The notes under the pieces: generated by a model
What the model was told of the DNA's origin: nothing
Seen by the model: the letters and a program-made list of their open reading frames with translations, nothing else
The model's database searches: none
Made by a program: the position numbers and the translations under genes
Part shown: positions 15,618 through 25,040 of the stretch, piece after piece
Numbering within the stretch: position 1 is the first letter of the stretch
Layout: each line of letters starts with the position of its first letter
Origin: Streptomyces sp. NRRL F-5135
GTDB lineage: Bacteria; Actinomycetota; Actinomycetes; Streptomycetales; Streptomycetaceae
Assembly (NCBI RefSeq): GCF_000719775.1
Contig: NZ_JOHR01000028.1
Location: 19,135-83,134 of the forward strand
DNA length: 64,000 nucleotides
Direction: 5' to 3'

Positions 15618-18600
15618 CGTGCTCGGGTTCCTCCTCGTGCGAGGCGCCGTAGCTGGTAGGCGTTGTCGGCGTCGATGCGTGCGGCGAGGTCCCGGTCGGT
15701 TCGGTCGGCCAGGTGCCAGTGCTGCTCGCCTACGAGGGGGCCCTGTTCGCGGATGATGACGATCCGTCCGCCGTCGGCGGCGCCGGCGGGGGTGAGGCCG
15801 ACGCCGAACCGGCCGGCGACGTCACGGAGGACGGCCGTGGCGCCGGCGCGCTTGTTCGGGCCGAGGGGGATGTACGCTTCGCCGCCGGTCGAGGGCTCGG
15901 CGAAGGTGAGCGCGCCGGCGCGGGTGGAGTAGAGCCCGGGCCGGATGCCGCCGTCCGCGTAGGAGAGGCCCTTGTTCGCGCGGGCCAGGTCGGTGAGGAA
16001 CTGGGTGGCGCGGGAGCCGAGCGCGGTTTTGATCTGGCCGGACGCTTTCGTGGCGGTGGCGATGATCTCGTCTTCTCCGAGGCCGGTGGTGTCGGCGACG
16101 GTGTGGATGCCGGTCTTGCTGGTCTTGATCGCGGCGATGATCGCAACGAGCTGCTGCACCTGCTCGGTAGTCAGGGAGTTGTTCGCGGTCTTCGCGGCGC
16201 TGTTCGCCGACGACGCCTTCTTGCCGTCCTTCACCGCGGCGGCGGCGAGCTCCATGGCCGCCTGGTCGCCCTGTGCGGCAAGCTGCTTGGCGAGGTCGCC
16301 GTACCCCTTCGCCGACAGGGTGATCAGGTTCTTCGCGAACGAGGCATCAGCGGTGTTCGCCTTGGACAGCTGGCGGGTGTAGTCCGTCAGCGACGCCTTC
16401 GCCGTGGCGGCGAGGCCGCGCAGCGCGGCCGCCATCTCGTTGAGGTACTTCGTGGACCCTCCTGCCATCTTCTTGGCGAGGGCGACCCCGTCCTTGCCCA
16501 TCGAGGCGAGGGCGTCGGCGACGTCTCCGCCGGCACGGTCCGCGACCTTCGCGAGGTCGGCGTTCCATGCCTGGGTGGCTTTGCTGTTGGCCTTGAGCTG
16601 GGTCTCGACGGTCTTCAGGTCGAAGTACTCGACGTCCTTGGTGGTGGTCTTGCCCTTCGACTTGACCTTGACCTTCTTGGTCTTGTGCCCGGCTTGCCCG
16701 GCGTCGGACGCGGAGTACAGGGAGCCGGTCTGCGGGTCGTAGCGCCAGTCCGTGACCGACCCGTCCGCGTTCCACTGGATGCGTGTGGGGTCGCCGCCGA
16801 GGCGCCGTACGGTCTCTTCGGCGATGGCGCGGGAGCGGGGCCGTTTGCCGGGGGCGAGGGGGATGTAGGACTCGCCGCCGGTCTCTTCCTCGGCCCAGAC
16901 GCGCCAGGCTCCGGCCGGGGCGATCTGTGCGACGTGGTTCTCGGGGCGGCGTGCGTTCATGCCGCCTGCGGCGTAGGCGGTGTAGATGTTGCCGTCGGCG
17001 TTCGCGCTGGCGCCGGAGAGCCACTGCTGGCCAGGCTGTTTCCCGGTGGACACGTACTTGGAGTAGGTGGTGATGGTGACGGTCTTGCTCCTGAGTCCTT
17101 CGATCGCGCGGCGCAGCGCGTCCACGCCGGCCCGCGCGCCGCCTGTGGGGGCGCTGATCGTGACGGTTTTGCCCTTGGTGGTGCGGATTTTGAAGCCGAG
17201 GGCTTCGAGCTGCTGGCGCGCTTCGGCGGTCGGGGCGCGCATGGTGAGGGTCTTGCCGTTGGTGGCCCGGAGTTTGGCCTGGATGGTCTCGAGTTCGCGG
17301 ATGGCTTCCGCGCTGGGGGCCTTGATGGGCAGGGTCTTGCCGTTGGTCTGTCCGAGCTTGCTGATCAGCGCGTCGAGTTCCGCGCGTGCGGCAGCGGTCG
17401 GGGCGGTGATCTTGTATTCGCGGGTGCCGGGGATCAGCTTGATCTGGTAGCCGATGTCCTCAAGTTCCTTCTTCGCGTCCGCGCCGAGAGCGTCGACCTT
17501 GATGGTCTTCTTGTCGGGGAACTGCTGGAACTCGGCCTGGACTGCGAGGAGCTCGGCGAGGGTGCTGTCGACGCCTTCGGTCTGGAGGAGGATCGACACC
17601 TGGCCGGGGATGAGGCCCATGGCGTCGGCGACGCCGGCCGCTTCCTTCTTGGACAGGCCGTAGCCCTCGGCCAGCTTCAGGGCAGAGGTCCGGGCGTCCT
17701 GCATTTCCTTGCGGGCGGCGGCGATCGAGTCGGGGACGCTCTTGCCCTGGGACTGGGCGAAGTCGTAGGCGGCGAGCGCGGCGGACGCGGAGCTGTCGGC
17801 GATGCTGTTGAGGGTATTGAACAGCTGCTGGCCGTTCTTCGTGGTCGTGTCGAGGGCGCCGCCGATCCCGATGAGCTGCTTGCCCCAGCCGTTGCTGCGG
17901 TCGATGCCTGCGGCCATCGCCTCGTTGGCCTGCGTGATGGCCTCGTTCACGCGGGCCTGCGCGGCCTGGAGGGAGACGCTGCCGCCGGACAGCAGGTCGA
18001 GTGCGTCCCGTAGCGCGCGGGTGCGGGAGTCGGCGTCGGCGGTCTTGTCGGCGAGCGCCGCGACCGCGTCCTTCAGCCGGTCGTACGCGGTCGTGCTGGC
18101 CGCGCCCTTAACGCCCTCGTTGAAGGACTTGGCGTCGGCGGCGGCCTTCTGGAAGTCGCCGCCGAGCCCGCCGAGGGCCTTGCGGAGGTCGTCGGCGGCC
18201 CGGCCCTGCACCGTGTACGCCTCGCTGGTCTGCCCGGTCTCCGGGTCCATGACGAGGGTCTTCTGCGCAGTCGCGGTCGCGGCGAGTTCCCGGCGGAGCT
18301 TGCTCAGGGAGCTGCCCTGATTGGTGTAGGCGTCCACGAGGGCGGACATGGGGACTTTCGCGGTGCGGGCGAGGTCGACCAAGCGCTGCTGCCCGTCGAG
18401 GGTCGTCTTGACCTTCTGCGCCATCAGGTTCTCGGCGGCGATTGCCCGGACGTTCTCGTCGACGGCGCCGTTGGATTCGCGGAGGGCCTGCGCGAGGTTG
18501 GAGATCTGCTGCTGATGCTCGGCGGCCGCTGCGGCGGCCTTCTGCTGCCGGGACGCGAGGAGACCAAGGCCGACGGTCGCTACGGTGAGGGCGACACCCC

Positions 18601-20860
18601 ACGGTCCGCCCATGGCGCCCATGAGGCCGCCCATCGCGGTCCGCAGCCCGGTGCCGGCCGCCGCGGTGACGCCGCGCAGCGCGCCGCCGAACCCGGCCGC
18701 CTGCGTGGAGGCGGTGCGGAAGCTCTGGCCCATTCGGCCGATGACGGGCACGTGAGCTTGGAGGGTGGCGACGGCCGCGCCGTAGCGGGAGAGGGACTGG
18801 CCGGAGGCGGCGGCGAGGGTCCGCTGGAGCGCCATCTGCTGGTTCAGGGACCGGAAGGAGCCGGTGAGGCGTCCGCCGACGGTGCTGGCGAGTCCTTGCG
18901 CGATGGGGCCGACGCGCCGCATCAGCAGCATCGCGAACACCGCGGTCTGCACGGGTCCGGGCAGGCTGCCGAAGAGGGAGACGAGGCCGCCGATCAGGTG
19001 CCCGAGGGGGCCGAGGAGGCCCGACAGGGTGGAGACGGCGGAGGCTGCGGTGTCGAGGGCGTAGACGGCGATGTCGAGGGCGGTGGCGGCGCCGGATCCT
19101 TCCGACGCGACGTCGCCGAGCGCACTGATGACGGGCTCGGCGCCCGCGGCGAGGTTGGTGAGGACGTCCACGACCGCTTGGCCGGCGCTGAGCAGGACGT
19201 GGAGGGCGGAGGCTACCGCGTCGCCGCCGAACTCCTCGAACGGGGTGAGCATGCGGCTGGCGGCGTCGCCGATGTCGGCGAACTGCTTGCGGGCGGCGTC
19301 CGCGATGTCCGGGCCGAACAAGGTCGCCGCGTCGTTGAGGTAGTCGAAGAAGTTTTCGATCTTCGGGGTTGCGGTGGCGAGACTGGCGGTGATGCCACGG
19401 GTGAGGTACTCCAGGCCAGGCGCGATGCCGTCGTAGATGGTCAGGCCGGTCTGCTTGGCCTGGGTCTTCAGCTGGAGCATCGCGCCGGCGAGTCCTTTGC
19501 CTTTGGCGGCGGCGATGTCGGAGGCGGCCCCGGTGTCGGATACGGCCGCCATCAGCGCGTCAAAAGAGTCGACTCCCTGGTGGGCCAGGGCGATCGCACC
19601 GGACATTGCTGGTTTGCCCATGCTCTTCTTCACCGCGGCGGTGAAGTCCTGCTGGCTCATCTCGTGCTGGGCTTTGGACAGGCCGTCGATGACGTAGCGC
19701 AGGCCCTTGAACTTCCCTTGGGCGTCCCACGCTTCGATGCCCATGGCCTTGAGACCTTTGATCATCTGCGGGGTCGGTGCGGCGAGGTTCGCGAGCATGC
19801 CGCGCAGGGTGGTGCCGGCGGTCTGGCCGAGGATGCCGGCCTTGCCGAGCATGCCGACCGCGGACGCCGCCTCGCGCATGTTCACGCCGAGCCCGTGGGC
19901 GACGGGCCCGGCGTACTTCATCGCGTAGTAGATGTCGATGATGTCGCCGGACGCGGCGTTCGCGGTCGCGGCGAGGGTGTCGGCGGCGACGCCGGCCTGG
20001 TCGGCGCCCATGCCGAACTGGTCCATCATGTCGCCGAGGTACTTGGCGGAGTCGGCGGCGTTGACCTGGGCGGCTGAGGCCAGCGTGAGGGAGGCGCGGG
20101 TGGAGGAGATCGCCTGGTCGGTGCGGAAGCCGGCCTTGGCCAGCTCGACCATCGCCTCCGCCGCATCCGCCGCGGTGGCGCCGGGCAGGGTGAGGTCGTT
20201 GCCGAGCTGCGCGGCGGTGGCGGCGGCCCGCTGCATCTGTATGCCGGTGGCGCCGGTGACGGCGCCGAACGTGTTCATCGCCTGCTGGTACTCGTTGCCG
20301 TTCTCGACGAGCTTGTCGACCCCCATCACCAGGGCGCCGCCGGACAGGAGCGCGGCGGCGCCCGTCAGCTGGTGACGGAGCCGGCCAGTCTCGTCGGCGT
20401 AGCGGCGCATGGCGAGGACACCGCGGTCGCCGATCCGGCCCATGTGCGTCGAGGCGTTCTGGGCGGCTTGTGCGAGACGGAGCAGGTCGCGGACGGCGGT
20501 GTCGATCTGCCCGGACATGCGGGCCAGGTCCCGGCCGGCGGTGCGGGACTGTGTGCCGAGGCGAGTGACGTTGCGGTCGGCAGTGCGGGCGGCGTCCGCG
20601 TACCGGTTGATGCTGCGGGCTGCGGTGCGCGTGTTGTCGCCGAGCCGGTTGATGTGCCGGGCGGCGGTGTTCGCTTCGCGGCCGAGGGCGCGGATCCGGC
20701 GCGCGGTGCTGTCGGCGTCCCGGCCGAAGCTGCGGAGTTCGGTGCGGGCGGTCCGGGCGGCGGTGCCGAGCGTGCGGGCGTGGGTGGCGGACTGCCGTAG
20801 CTCGCGGACGAGGCTGCCGCCATGCGCCCGCAGGTCGACACTGAGGTTCCAGTTCGCCAC
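15614..20860 (-). CDS. Tail tape measure protein
   Basis: At 1748 residues this is the longest gene in the window. Residues 1-140 are repeated helical segments (ARTARTELRSFGRDADSTAR and kin). About 190-500 match the TP901-type tape measure core (MQRAAATAAQLGNDLTLPGATAADAAEAMVELAKAG in character; a membrane-insertion-prone Gly/Ala region follows). Later sections hold Ala/Gly repeats, a run of three similar segments near 1130-1210 (IKAPSAEAIRELE, MRAPTAEARQQLE, ISAPTGGARAGVD) and two copies of EPSTGGEAYIPLGPNKR-type motifs. The length of the protein sets tail length: by the usual 0.15 nm per residue it implies a long flexible tail. Confidence 0.92.
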   Translation of the reverse strand: MANWNLSVDLRAHGGSLVRELRQSATHARTLGTAARTARTELRSFGRDADSTARRIRALGREANTAARHINRLGDNTRTAARSINRYADAARTADRNVTRLGTQSRTAGRDLARMSGQIDTAVRDLLRLAQAAQNASTHMGRIGDRGVLAMRRYADETGRLRHQLTGAAALLSGGALVMGVDKLVENGNEYQQAMNTFGAVTGATGIQMQRAAATAAQLGNDLTLPGATAADAAEAMVELAKAGFRTDQAISSTRASLTLASAAQVNAADSAKYLGDMMDQFGMGADQAGVAADTLAATANAASGDIIDIYYAMKYAGPVAHGLGVNMREAASAVGMLGKAGILGQTAGTTLRGMLANLAAPTPQMIKGLKAMGIEAWDAQGKFKGLRYVIDGLSKAQHEMSQQDFTAAVKKSMGKPAMSGAIALAHQGVDSFDALMAAVSDTGAASDIAAAKGKGLAGAMLQLKTQAKQTGLTIYDGIAPGLEYLTRGITASLATATPKIENFFDYLNDAATLFGPDIADAARKQFADIGDAASRMLTPFEEFGGDAVASALHVLLSAGQAVVDVLTNLAAGAEPVISALGDVASEGSGAATALDIAVYALDTAASAVSTLSGLLGPLGHLIGGLVSLFGSLPGPVQTAVFAMLLMRRVGPIAQGLASTVGGRLTGSFRSLNQQMALQRTLAAASGQSLSRYGAAVATLQAHVPVIGRMGQSFRTASTQAAGFGGALRGVTAAAGTGLRTAMGGLMGAMGGPWGVALTVATVGLGLLASRQQKAAAAAAEHQQQISNLAQALRESNGAVDENVRAIAAENLMAQKVKTTLDGQQRLVDLARTAKVPMSALVDAYTNQGSSLSKLRRELAATATAQKTLVMDPETGQTSEAYTVQGRAADDLRKALGGLGGDFQKAAADAKSFNEGVKGAASTTAYDRLKDAVAALADKTADADSRTRALRDALDLLSGGSVSLQAAQARVNEAITQANEAMAAGIDRSNGWGKQLIGIGGALDTTTKNGQQLFNTLNSIADSSASAALAAYDFAQSQGKSVPDSIAAARKEMQDARTSALKLAEGYGLSKKEAAGVADAMGLIPGQVSILLQTEGVDSTLAELLAVQAEFQQFPDKKTIKVDALGADAKKELEDIGYQIKLIPGTREYKITAPTAAARAELDALISKLGQTNGKTLPIKAPSAEAIRELETIQAKLRATNGKTLTMRAPTAEARQQLEALGFKIRTTKGKTVTISAPTGGARAGVDALRRAIEGLRSKTVTITTYSKYVSTGKQPGQQWLSGASANADGNIYTAYAAGGMNARRPENHVAQIAPAGAWRVWAEEETGGESYIPLAPGKRPRSRAIAEETVRRLGGDPTRIQWNADGSVTDWRYDPQTGSLYSASDAGQAGHKTKKVKVKSKGKTTTKDVEYFDLKTVETQLKANSKATQAWNADLAKVADRAGGDVADALASMGKDGVALAKKMAGGSTKYLNEMAAALRGLAATAKASLTDYTRQLSKANTADASFAKNLITLSAKGYGDLAKQLAAQGDQAAMELAAAAVKDGKKASSANSAAKTANNSLTTEQVQQLVAIIAAIKTSKTGIHTVADTTGLGEDEIIATATKASGQIKTALGSRATQFLTDLARANKGLSYADGGIRPGLYSTRAGALTFAEPSTGGEAYIPLGPNKRAGATAVLRDVAGRFGVGLTPAGAADGGRIVIIREQGPLVGEQHWHLADRTDRDLAARIDADNAYQLRRLARGGTRAR

Positions 20861-20887
20861 CGAGCCCTCCCTCCCCTTCTTTCGTCG

Positions 20888-21289
20888 TCAGTCGTCGTCC
20901 CGGCGGCGGCGCCGCTGGTTCTTCAGGTCGCGTTCGGCTTGCAGGGCGGCGTGAACGGACACTGGTATGAGCGTGATCTTCCGGCCGTTGGTGCTTTCGC
21001 TGCTCTTGGCGAGTTCGTCCTGCTTGTCGGCGATGACTTCGCAGCCCACGCACAGTTGGACCGACGCGGCGTAGGCGTCTTCTTCGCCTTCTCCTCCGTG
21101 GTCCCAGTCGTCGTAGCGGGTGCCGCACTGCGGACAAACGGTGCGCTGGTACTCCCGGTAGGCGAGGGCCTTTTCCCGGTCGCGGGCCGTCCAGGTTCCG
21201 GTCCCGATGCCGCGGAACTGGCTGTGGGGGATGCCCCAGCGGTCGCACAGCTCGAGTTCGGCCCGGAACTGGTCATCGTGGATCAGCCT
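20888..21289 (-). CDS. Tail assembly chaperone, frameshifted C-terminal part
   Basis: This frame has no good start of its own. It is joined to the upstream chaperone by a -1 slip at GGGAAAA, giving a product of about 318 residues. The part encoded here (133 residues) contains FRAELELCDRWGIPHSQFRG and CPQCGTRYDDW, which are typical of the second tail chaperone of actinophages, with a later CVGC that could complete a zinc site. It ends in an Arg-rich tail. The chaperone pair helps the tape measure assemble with tail tube subunits. Confidence 0.85.
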   Translation of the reverse strand, partial: RLIHDDQFRAELELCDRWGIPHSQFRGIGTGTWTARDREKALAYREYQRTVCPQCGTRYDDWDHGGEGEEDAYAASVQLCVGCEVIADKQDELAKSSESTNGRKITLIPVSVHAALQAERDLKNQRRRRRDDD

Positions 21290-21843
21290 TTTCCCAGATC
21301 GGACCGGGTGGTCTGCTGCACGGACAGGGCCGCGTTGAACAGGGCGTTCGCTTCGGCGAGGGACCAGGTGTCGAGGAGTTCCTGCGCTTCGTCGACGGTC
21401 ATGCCGTCGACGCTGGCGGCGGAGATCAGCGCGGCATGGAAGCTGGGGGCCCAGTCCCGGCCTTCCTCCTGCTCTTCCTCGGTCGGCTTGTGCTCGGCGT
21501 AGAGGGCTTCCATCGCGGTGCGGGGCAGGGCGCGGAGCCGGATCGGGATGGCCGCGGCGTCGTAGGCCGTCTTCGCGGCCGTCCACTCTTCCCGGGCGGC
21601 GTCGGCTTCCTTCTGCGCGTCCGTGTCGCCGTCGGTGGTGGTGTTCAGGAGGGTCTCGGCGGTGTCCTTGGCGCGGGCCGCACGGTCGTAGCGGCGCTTG
21701 ACGTCCAGGTCGTCGCAGACGGTGAAGACGGCCTCGGCGAGGCGCCGGTCCCGCAGGCGCTGCATCTTCGCGGCCCAGTGCGCGTCCTGGGCGACGGCGG
21801 CCGCGGGCGGCTCGGAGGTGGTCGGCTTGCGGCTGGTGGGCAT
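21283..21843 (-). CDS. Tail assembly chaperone, short form
   Basis: The 186-residue protein is helical and charged (AKDTAETLLNTTTDGDTDAQKE; MTVDEAQELLDTWSLAEANALF). It lies between the major tail protein and the tape measure, the fixed position of lambda G-like chaperones. It stops six bases after a slippery heptamer, so a fraction of ribosomes would make the longer form. Confidence 0.85.
   Translation of the reverse strand: MPTSRKPTTSEPPAAAVAQDAHWAAKMQRLRDRRLAEAVFTVCDDLDVKRRYDRAARAKDTAETLLNTTTDGDTDAQKEADAAREEWTAAKTAYDAAAIPIRLRALPRTAMEALYAEHKPTEEEQEEGRDWAPSFHAALISAASVDGMTVDEAQELLDTWSLAEANALFNAALSVQQTTRSDLGKG
21289..21295 (-). other. Programmed -1 ribosomal frameshift site
   Basis: On the minus strand the heptamer reads GGGAAAA in frame G-GGA-AAA, followed by GGC and the stop TGA. 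Slipping back one base on GGA-AAA continues into AGG CTG ATC, the long chaperone frame. It fits the X-XXY-YYZ pattern of tail chaperone frameshifts in lambda-like phages. Confidence 0.85.
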
Positions 21844-21881
21844 GATGAGGGGTTCCTCCGTCAGGGGAAGGGGACCCGGCC

Positions 21882-21899
21882 GGGCGCCGTGCGGCGCCC
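21882..21899. terminator. Hairpin between tail tube and chaperone genes
   Basis: GGGCGCC and GGCGCCC flank a four-base loop in the gap between the major tail protein (stop at 21948) and the chaperone start at 21843. Placed there it could lower chaperone and tape measure expression relative to the abundant tail tube protein. Confidence 0.5.
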
Positions 21900-21947
21900 C
21901 TTCCCGAACGCGTCGGGCCCGGCCGGGAGCTGAGAGGGGCGGCGGGG

Positions 21948-22421
21948 TCAGGTGGCGGCCGGTACGGGCGCGTCGAGGGCCGGGGTGTCGGTGATCGCGA
22001 ACTTGACCATCCACTTGGCGGCCTCGTTGTCCACGGTGATCGTGGACGACTTGGAGGCGACGGTCACCGGGTAGACGTCCATCGAGTTCGAGGCCGGGAC
22101 GTCGCCCTTGCGGAGGATGATGATGAACCCGGTGGTGCCCTTTGCGAGGGTCTCTTCGAGTTCGTCGGCGGCGCTGTCCTCGTAGAAAGTGAGGGTGGAG
22201 TCGGCGGCCTGGTCGTCGCCCTCGATCTTCGCGGTGAACTTCGACTCGAGGTCAGGCGTCTCGATGGTCTGGTTCTCGAGGGCGAACCCGTCGACCGCAG
22301 CGAGGGCCTTGGTGAGCTTCGTGGCGCCGGCCAGTTCGGTGCGGGTGGGGATGTAGGAGGGGGCGGCGATGGTCGTCGCGAACAGGATCTTCGTGACGCC
22401 CTTGCGGGAGAACCTGGGCAT
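21948..22421 (-). CDS. Major tail (tube) protein
   Basis: The 157-residue, beta-rich protein starts at an ATG behind AAGGGG. It contains FENQTIETPDLESKFTAKIEGDDQ-like tube features (here FALENQTIETPDLESK) and TLTFYEDSAADELEE, which match the IPR-type phage tail tube family of actinophages. Its position before the chaperones and the flanking hairpin support the assignment. The protein polymerises into the tail tube. Confidence 0.85.
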   Translation of the reverse strand: MPRFSRKGVTKILFATTIAAPSYIPTRTELAGATKLTKALAAVDGFALENQTIETPDLESKFTAKIEGDDQAADSTLTFYEDSAADELEETLAKGTTGFIIILRKGDVPASNSMDVYPVTVASKSSTITVDNEAAKWMVKFAITDTPALDAPVPAAT

Positions 22422-22542
22422 GGCGGGGACCCCTTGTCCCGGGGCCCCGTCGGAGCCCCTGCTGTGGCGGTTGTCGTCTCGGCCACGAGGTGGCACGTCC
22501 GCGTGGGGTCCCGCCGCGGTGCGGTCAAACGCCTGAACCAGG

Positions 22543-22992
22543 TCAGGCGGGCGTCAGGTCGAACCTGAAGCGCTGCACGTAGGTCATGATTCCATCTGCC
22601 GGGTCGCTTGTTCCCCCCGGTTCCGTGTCGAGGTCGCGACACATGACGCTGGCCCCGGGCACCACCAGAGGATGCCGCCACGCTCCGGTCGCCGGATCGC
22701 GGCCGAGGAGCGCGGTGCGGGCACGGTCGGCCATCAGCTCGACCTGGTCCAGCATTCCGGCGGAGCCCTTCACGCCGGGGGCCGGGGCGGACACGGAGGT
22801 CACCTGGTACACGAAGGACGCGTCCTCGTGTTCGTCGGCGAACGGCGCCCCGGAGACGGTGCTGTCGACGGCGTACAGCAGGTAGTAGTGCTGCGGGCCG
22901 CCGAGCGGCATCCGGCCCCGGCCGACCGGGATGCTGGTGGCCGTGGCGAGGAGGTCGGCGACCGCCGCGGTGACCGGGAGGCGTTCGATCAC
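22543..22992 (-). CDS. Tail terminator / completion protein
   Basis: The 149-residue product starts with a GTG overlapping the previous stop. It has ITAAVADLLATATSIPVGRG-type and HYYLLYAVDSTVSGAPFADE segments that resemble the tail terminator or minor tail U-like proteins of siphoviruses. Placement between head-tail connector genes and the tail tube gene is the expected one. The exact subfamily is inferred. Confidence 0.65.
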   Translation of the reverse strand: MIERLPVTAAVADLLATATSIPVGRGRMPLGGPQHYYLLYAVDSTVSGAPFADEHEDASFVYQVTSVSAPAPGVKGSAGMLDQVELMADRARTALLGRDPATGAWRHPLVVPGASVMCRDLDTEPGGTSDPADGIMTYVQRFRFDLTPA

Positions 22993-23378
22993 GACAGGAT
23001 CTCCCTCACGGCCAGCGCTACCTGCCCGCGCAGCACGGTGGTGATGACGGGCAGGGCCGGGCCGGCGTGCGGGAACGGTGGCTGGTGGTAGGTCCGGCCG
23101 AGTGAGTCGGTCATGCCCATGAACCCGAACTCCAGGCGCCGGCCCTGCGGGGCCGCGGTGCCGATGGTGCATTGCGCACCGTACGGGATGCGGTTGGTGA
23201 CGCTGCGCCAGGAGTTGCGGTACTGGCCGGTGATGACGTTCGGGCCGGGGCGGTCGGAGGCGTTGCCGCGGATCCGGGCGTTGCCGATCGTCCCGGTGTG
23301 CTTCACCGCCTGGTAGAGGGTGTTCCCGACGCGGTCGCTGGCGTGCTCGAGTCGGTCGGCGAGTTCGTCGGGGGTCAT
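22989..23378 (-). CDS. HK97 gp10-like head-tail connector
   Basis: The 129-residue protein (MTPDELADRLEHASDRVGN; RNSWRSVTNRIPYGAQCTIGT; EFGFMGMTDSLGRTYHQPPFPHAGPAL) has the helix, small beta-sheet and PP-F-P-A pattern of HK97 gp10-family connectors. It overlaps both neighbours. The role is a head-tail joining ring component. Confidence 0.8.
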   Translation of the reverse strand: MTPDELADRLEHASDRVGNTLYQAVKHTGTIGNARIRGNASDRPGPNVITGQYRNSWRSVTNRIPYGAQCTIGTAAPQGRRLEFGFMGMTDSLGRTYHQPPFPHAGPALPVITTVLRGQVALAVREILS

Positions 23379-23824
23379 GTGGCGCCTCCGGGGATCCGGA
23401 TCTGGTCCAGCGGGGTCCGGCGGGCGATCTCCACGGTGGCGGCCTGCCCGGGGTCGGGGCAGGTCCAGGCCCGGCCGAGGAGCGCGCTGCGGGCCGGGTC
23501 GTGGACGGCCGTCACGGTGACGACCGCGTCCTTGGGCGCGACGGGCGCGTCGAGGGGCGTGTACAGCTGGTAGCGGGACTTCGTCTCCTGGATCCAGGGC
23601 TGCTGGACATCGGGGGTGGCGGAGATCTCTGCGGCCGCGTTCGCGTTGAAGACCGCTCCGGGCCCTTCGTAGAGGACGGCGCCTTCGGGGTATTCGAGGT
23701 TGCCGGTGCTGGTGTTGAGGACGGGTTCGGTGGTGGCGGGCAGGGTGATCCGTACGGTGTCGATGAGGATGTTGGTGCTGAACCAGCGGGTGACCCCGGC
23801 CAGTGCACGGTCGAGGCCCGGCAT
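23375..23824 (-). CDS. Head-tail connector, DUF6093-like
   Basis: This 149-residue protein has the signature of a Streptomyces phage head-tail connector family (DUF6093): PGLDRALAGVTRWFSTNILIDTVRI at the N-terminus and SRYQLYTPLDAPVAPKDAVVTVTAVHDPARS in the middle. The family name is my reading of the pattern. It lies in the connector block between the capsid and tail genes and overlaps the neighbouring gene by four bases. Confidence 0.7.
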   Translation of the reverse strand: MPGLDRALAGVTRWFSTNILIDTVRITLPATTEPVLNTSTGNLEYPEGAVLYEGPGAVFNANAAAEISATPDVQQPWIQETKSRYQLYTPLDAPVAPKDAVVTVTAVHDPARSALLGRAWTCPDPGQAATVEIARRTPLDQIRIPGGAT

Positions 23825-24201
23825 CAGGTCCTCCCCTGGGCCCAGTCGGCGAGGGTCGCCAGCATCGCCTTGGTCAATTCGTTCTTCGACCCGTCGAGAT
23901 CCTCCCGGGCGAGTGCAGCCTCGTCGAGGGCGGCCGGGTTGATGCCGCGGAGGAATGCCACGATGGCCTCGCCGAGGTCGGCGTCTGTGGCGACGGCGAC
24001 CTGCGCGAGACCGTCGAAGACGAGGCCGCCCTTGGGCAGGGTGTGCAGCACTATCTGGGGCGGTCCGCCGACGTGCTGCTCGATCGTGTAGCCGCGGAGG
24101 TAACGGCTGACGTCGTTGCCTGCGAGTTCGATGTGTGCCGTCCCGGGGCCGGCTGTGATGGTGATGGGCTGCGGATGGACGGACATGTTCGGCTCGGTCA
24201 T
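23824..24201 (-). CDS. Head-tail connector-region hypothetical protein
   Basis: The ATG at 24201 overlaps the upstream stop (ATGA). The 125-residue protein is beta-rich in its first 80 residues (ITITAGPGTAHIELAGNDVS; QIVLHTLPKGGLVFDGLAQV) with a C-terminal helix. The opening resembles small beta proteins found between portal-proximal and tail genes in actinophages. Its role is inferred from position. Confidence 0.65.
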   Translation of the reverse strand: MTEPNMSVHPQPITITAGPGTAHIELAGNDVSRYLRGYTIEQHVGGPPQIVLHTLPKGGLVFDGLAQVAVATDADLGEAIVAFLRGINPAALDEAALAREDLDGSKNELTKAMLATLADWAQGRT

Positions 24202-25040
24202 ACCTGGTCTCCGGAGGACAGGTTGGGGGCGTAGTTGAGGTCCGGGCGCGGGGTCCACTGCCGGATGCATCCGAAGTGGCTGGTGGGGAACATGGCGGCG
24301 TCGTCGGCGGAGCGGATCGTGCCGTCGGCGTGGTCGGTGTCCGGGTGGCCGGCGAAGCCGCATTCGGGGCCGTCGGTGCATTCGAACCAGCGGGCGCCCA
24401 GGTCGTCGGTTCCGTAGAGGAGGGCGGCGGTGTTCGCGGCGGTGGTTGCCTGCTCTTTCAGCGCTGCCGTGGCCCAGTGCCGCACGGTGTGTTTCGACTG
24501 GTCCGCGTAGACCACGCGGTCCAGGGGGTGTGCGGCCAGCAGTTGCTTGCGGTCGATGCCTTCGGGGGTGCGGGCCTGGTCTTGGGCGTTGCGGGCGAAC
24601 GCCTGCGCGCGGCGGACGGCTTCCTGGATGCGGGCGGTGAGGTCGGCGTAGTACTGGGTGGACAGGGCGGTGATTGTGCTCTGGTGCCGGTCGGTCCATT
24701 CGAAGGGTCGGGCGTGCTGCTGTACCGAGTGCACGGCCCGTTTCAGGGAGGCGACTGCCCCATCGCGGTAGAGGAGGGGCAGGTCGCGTGCCGCCCAGCG
24801 TTCGGTGACGGCGCGGGCGGTCCGGTCGAAGGCGGCCAGGGCGTCGAGGAAGCGGCGGACGGCGTCTCGTCTGCGTTGCGTGGCGCCGCGTGCGCGGGCT
24901 GTGGGTGTTCGGGACAGGGCGCGCAGGAGGTCGAGCTGGGCGCGGTGGAGGGTGTCCCACGCTGCGGCGAGCGCGGCGGCCGCGGCCTGCACGGTGGCAT
25001 CGCGGCTCAGGACGGGTTGGGGGCGGGTGGGGGTGGTCAT
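24198..25040 (-). CDS. Head morphogenesis protein (Mu gpF-like)
   Basis: The 280-residue protein is mostly helical, with YYADLTARIQEAVRRAQAF, then a C-terminal zinc-like Cys/His segment (ECTDGPECGFAGHPDTDH and HFGCIRQW) typical of minor capsid proteins related to Mu gpF. The family helps build or seal the capsid vertex. It lies between the head genes and the connectors and overlaps both neighbours by four bases. Confidence 0.8.
   Translation of the reverse strand: MTTPTRPQPVLSRDATVQAAAAALAAAWDTLHRAQLDLLRALSRTPTARARGATQRRRDAVRRFLDALAAFDRTARAVTERWAARDLPLLYRDGAVASLKRAVHSVQQHARPFEWTDRHQSTITALSTQYYADLTARIQEAVRRAQAFARNAQDQARTPEGIDRKQLLAAHPLDRVVYADQSKHTVRHWATAALKEQATTAANTAALLYGTDDLGARWFECTDGPECGFAGHPDTDHADGTIRSADDAAMFPTSHFGCIRQWTPRPDLNYAPNLSSGDQV

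Noticed and set aside
15713..18013. A 766-residue frame on the plus strand opposite the tape measure gene
   Set aside because: It is antisense to a clear tape measure protein, has skewed Gly/Val/Arg composition, and is typical of high-GC shadow frames. Similar frames opposite the portal, tail and helicase genes were rejected for the same reason.
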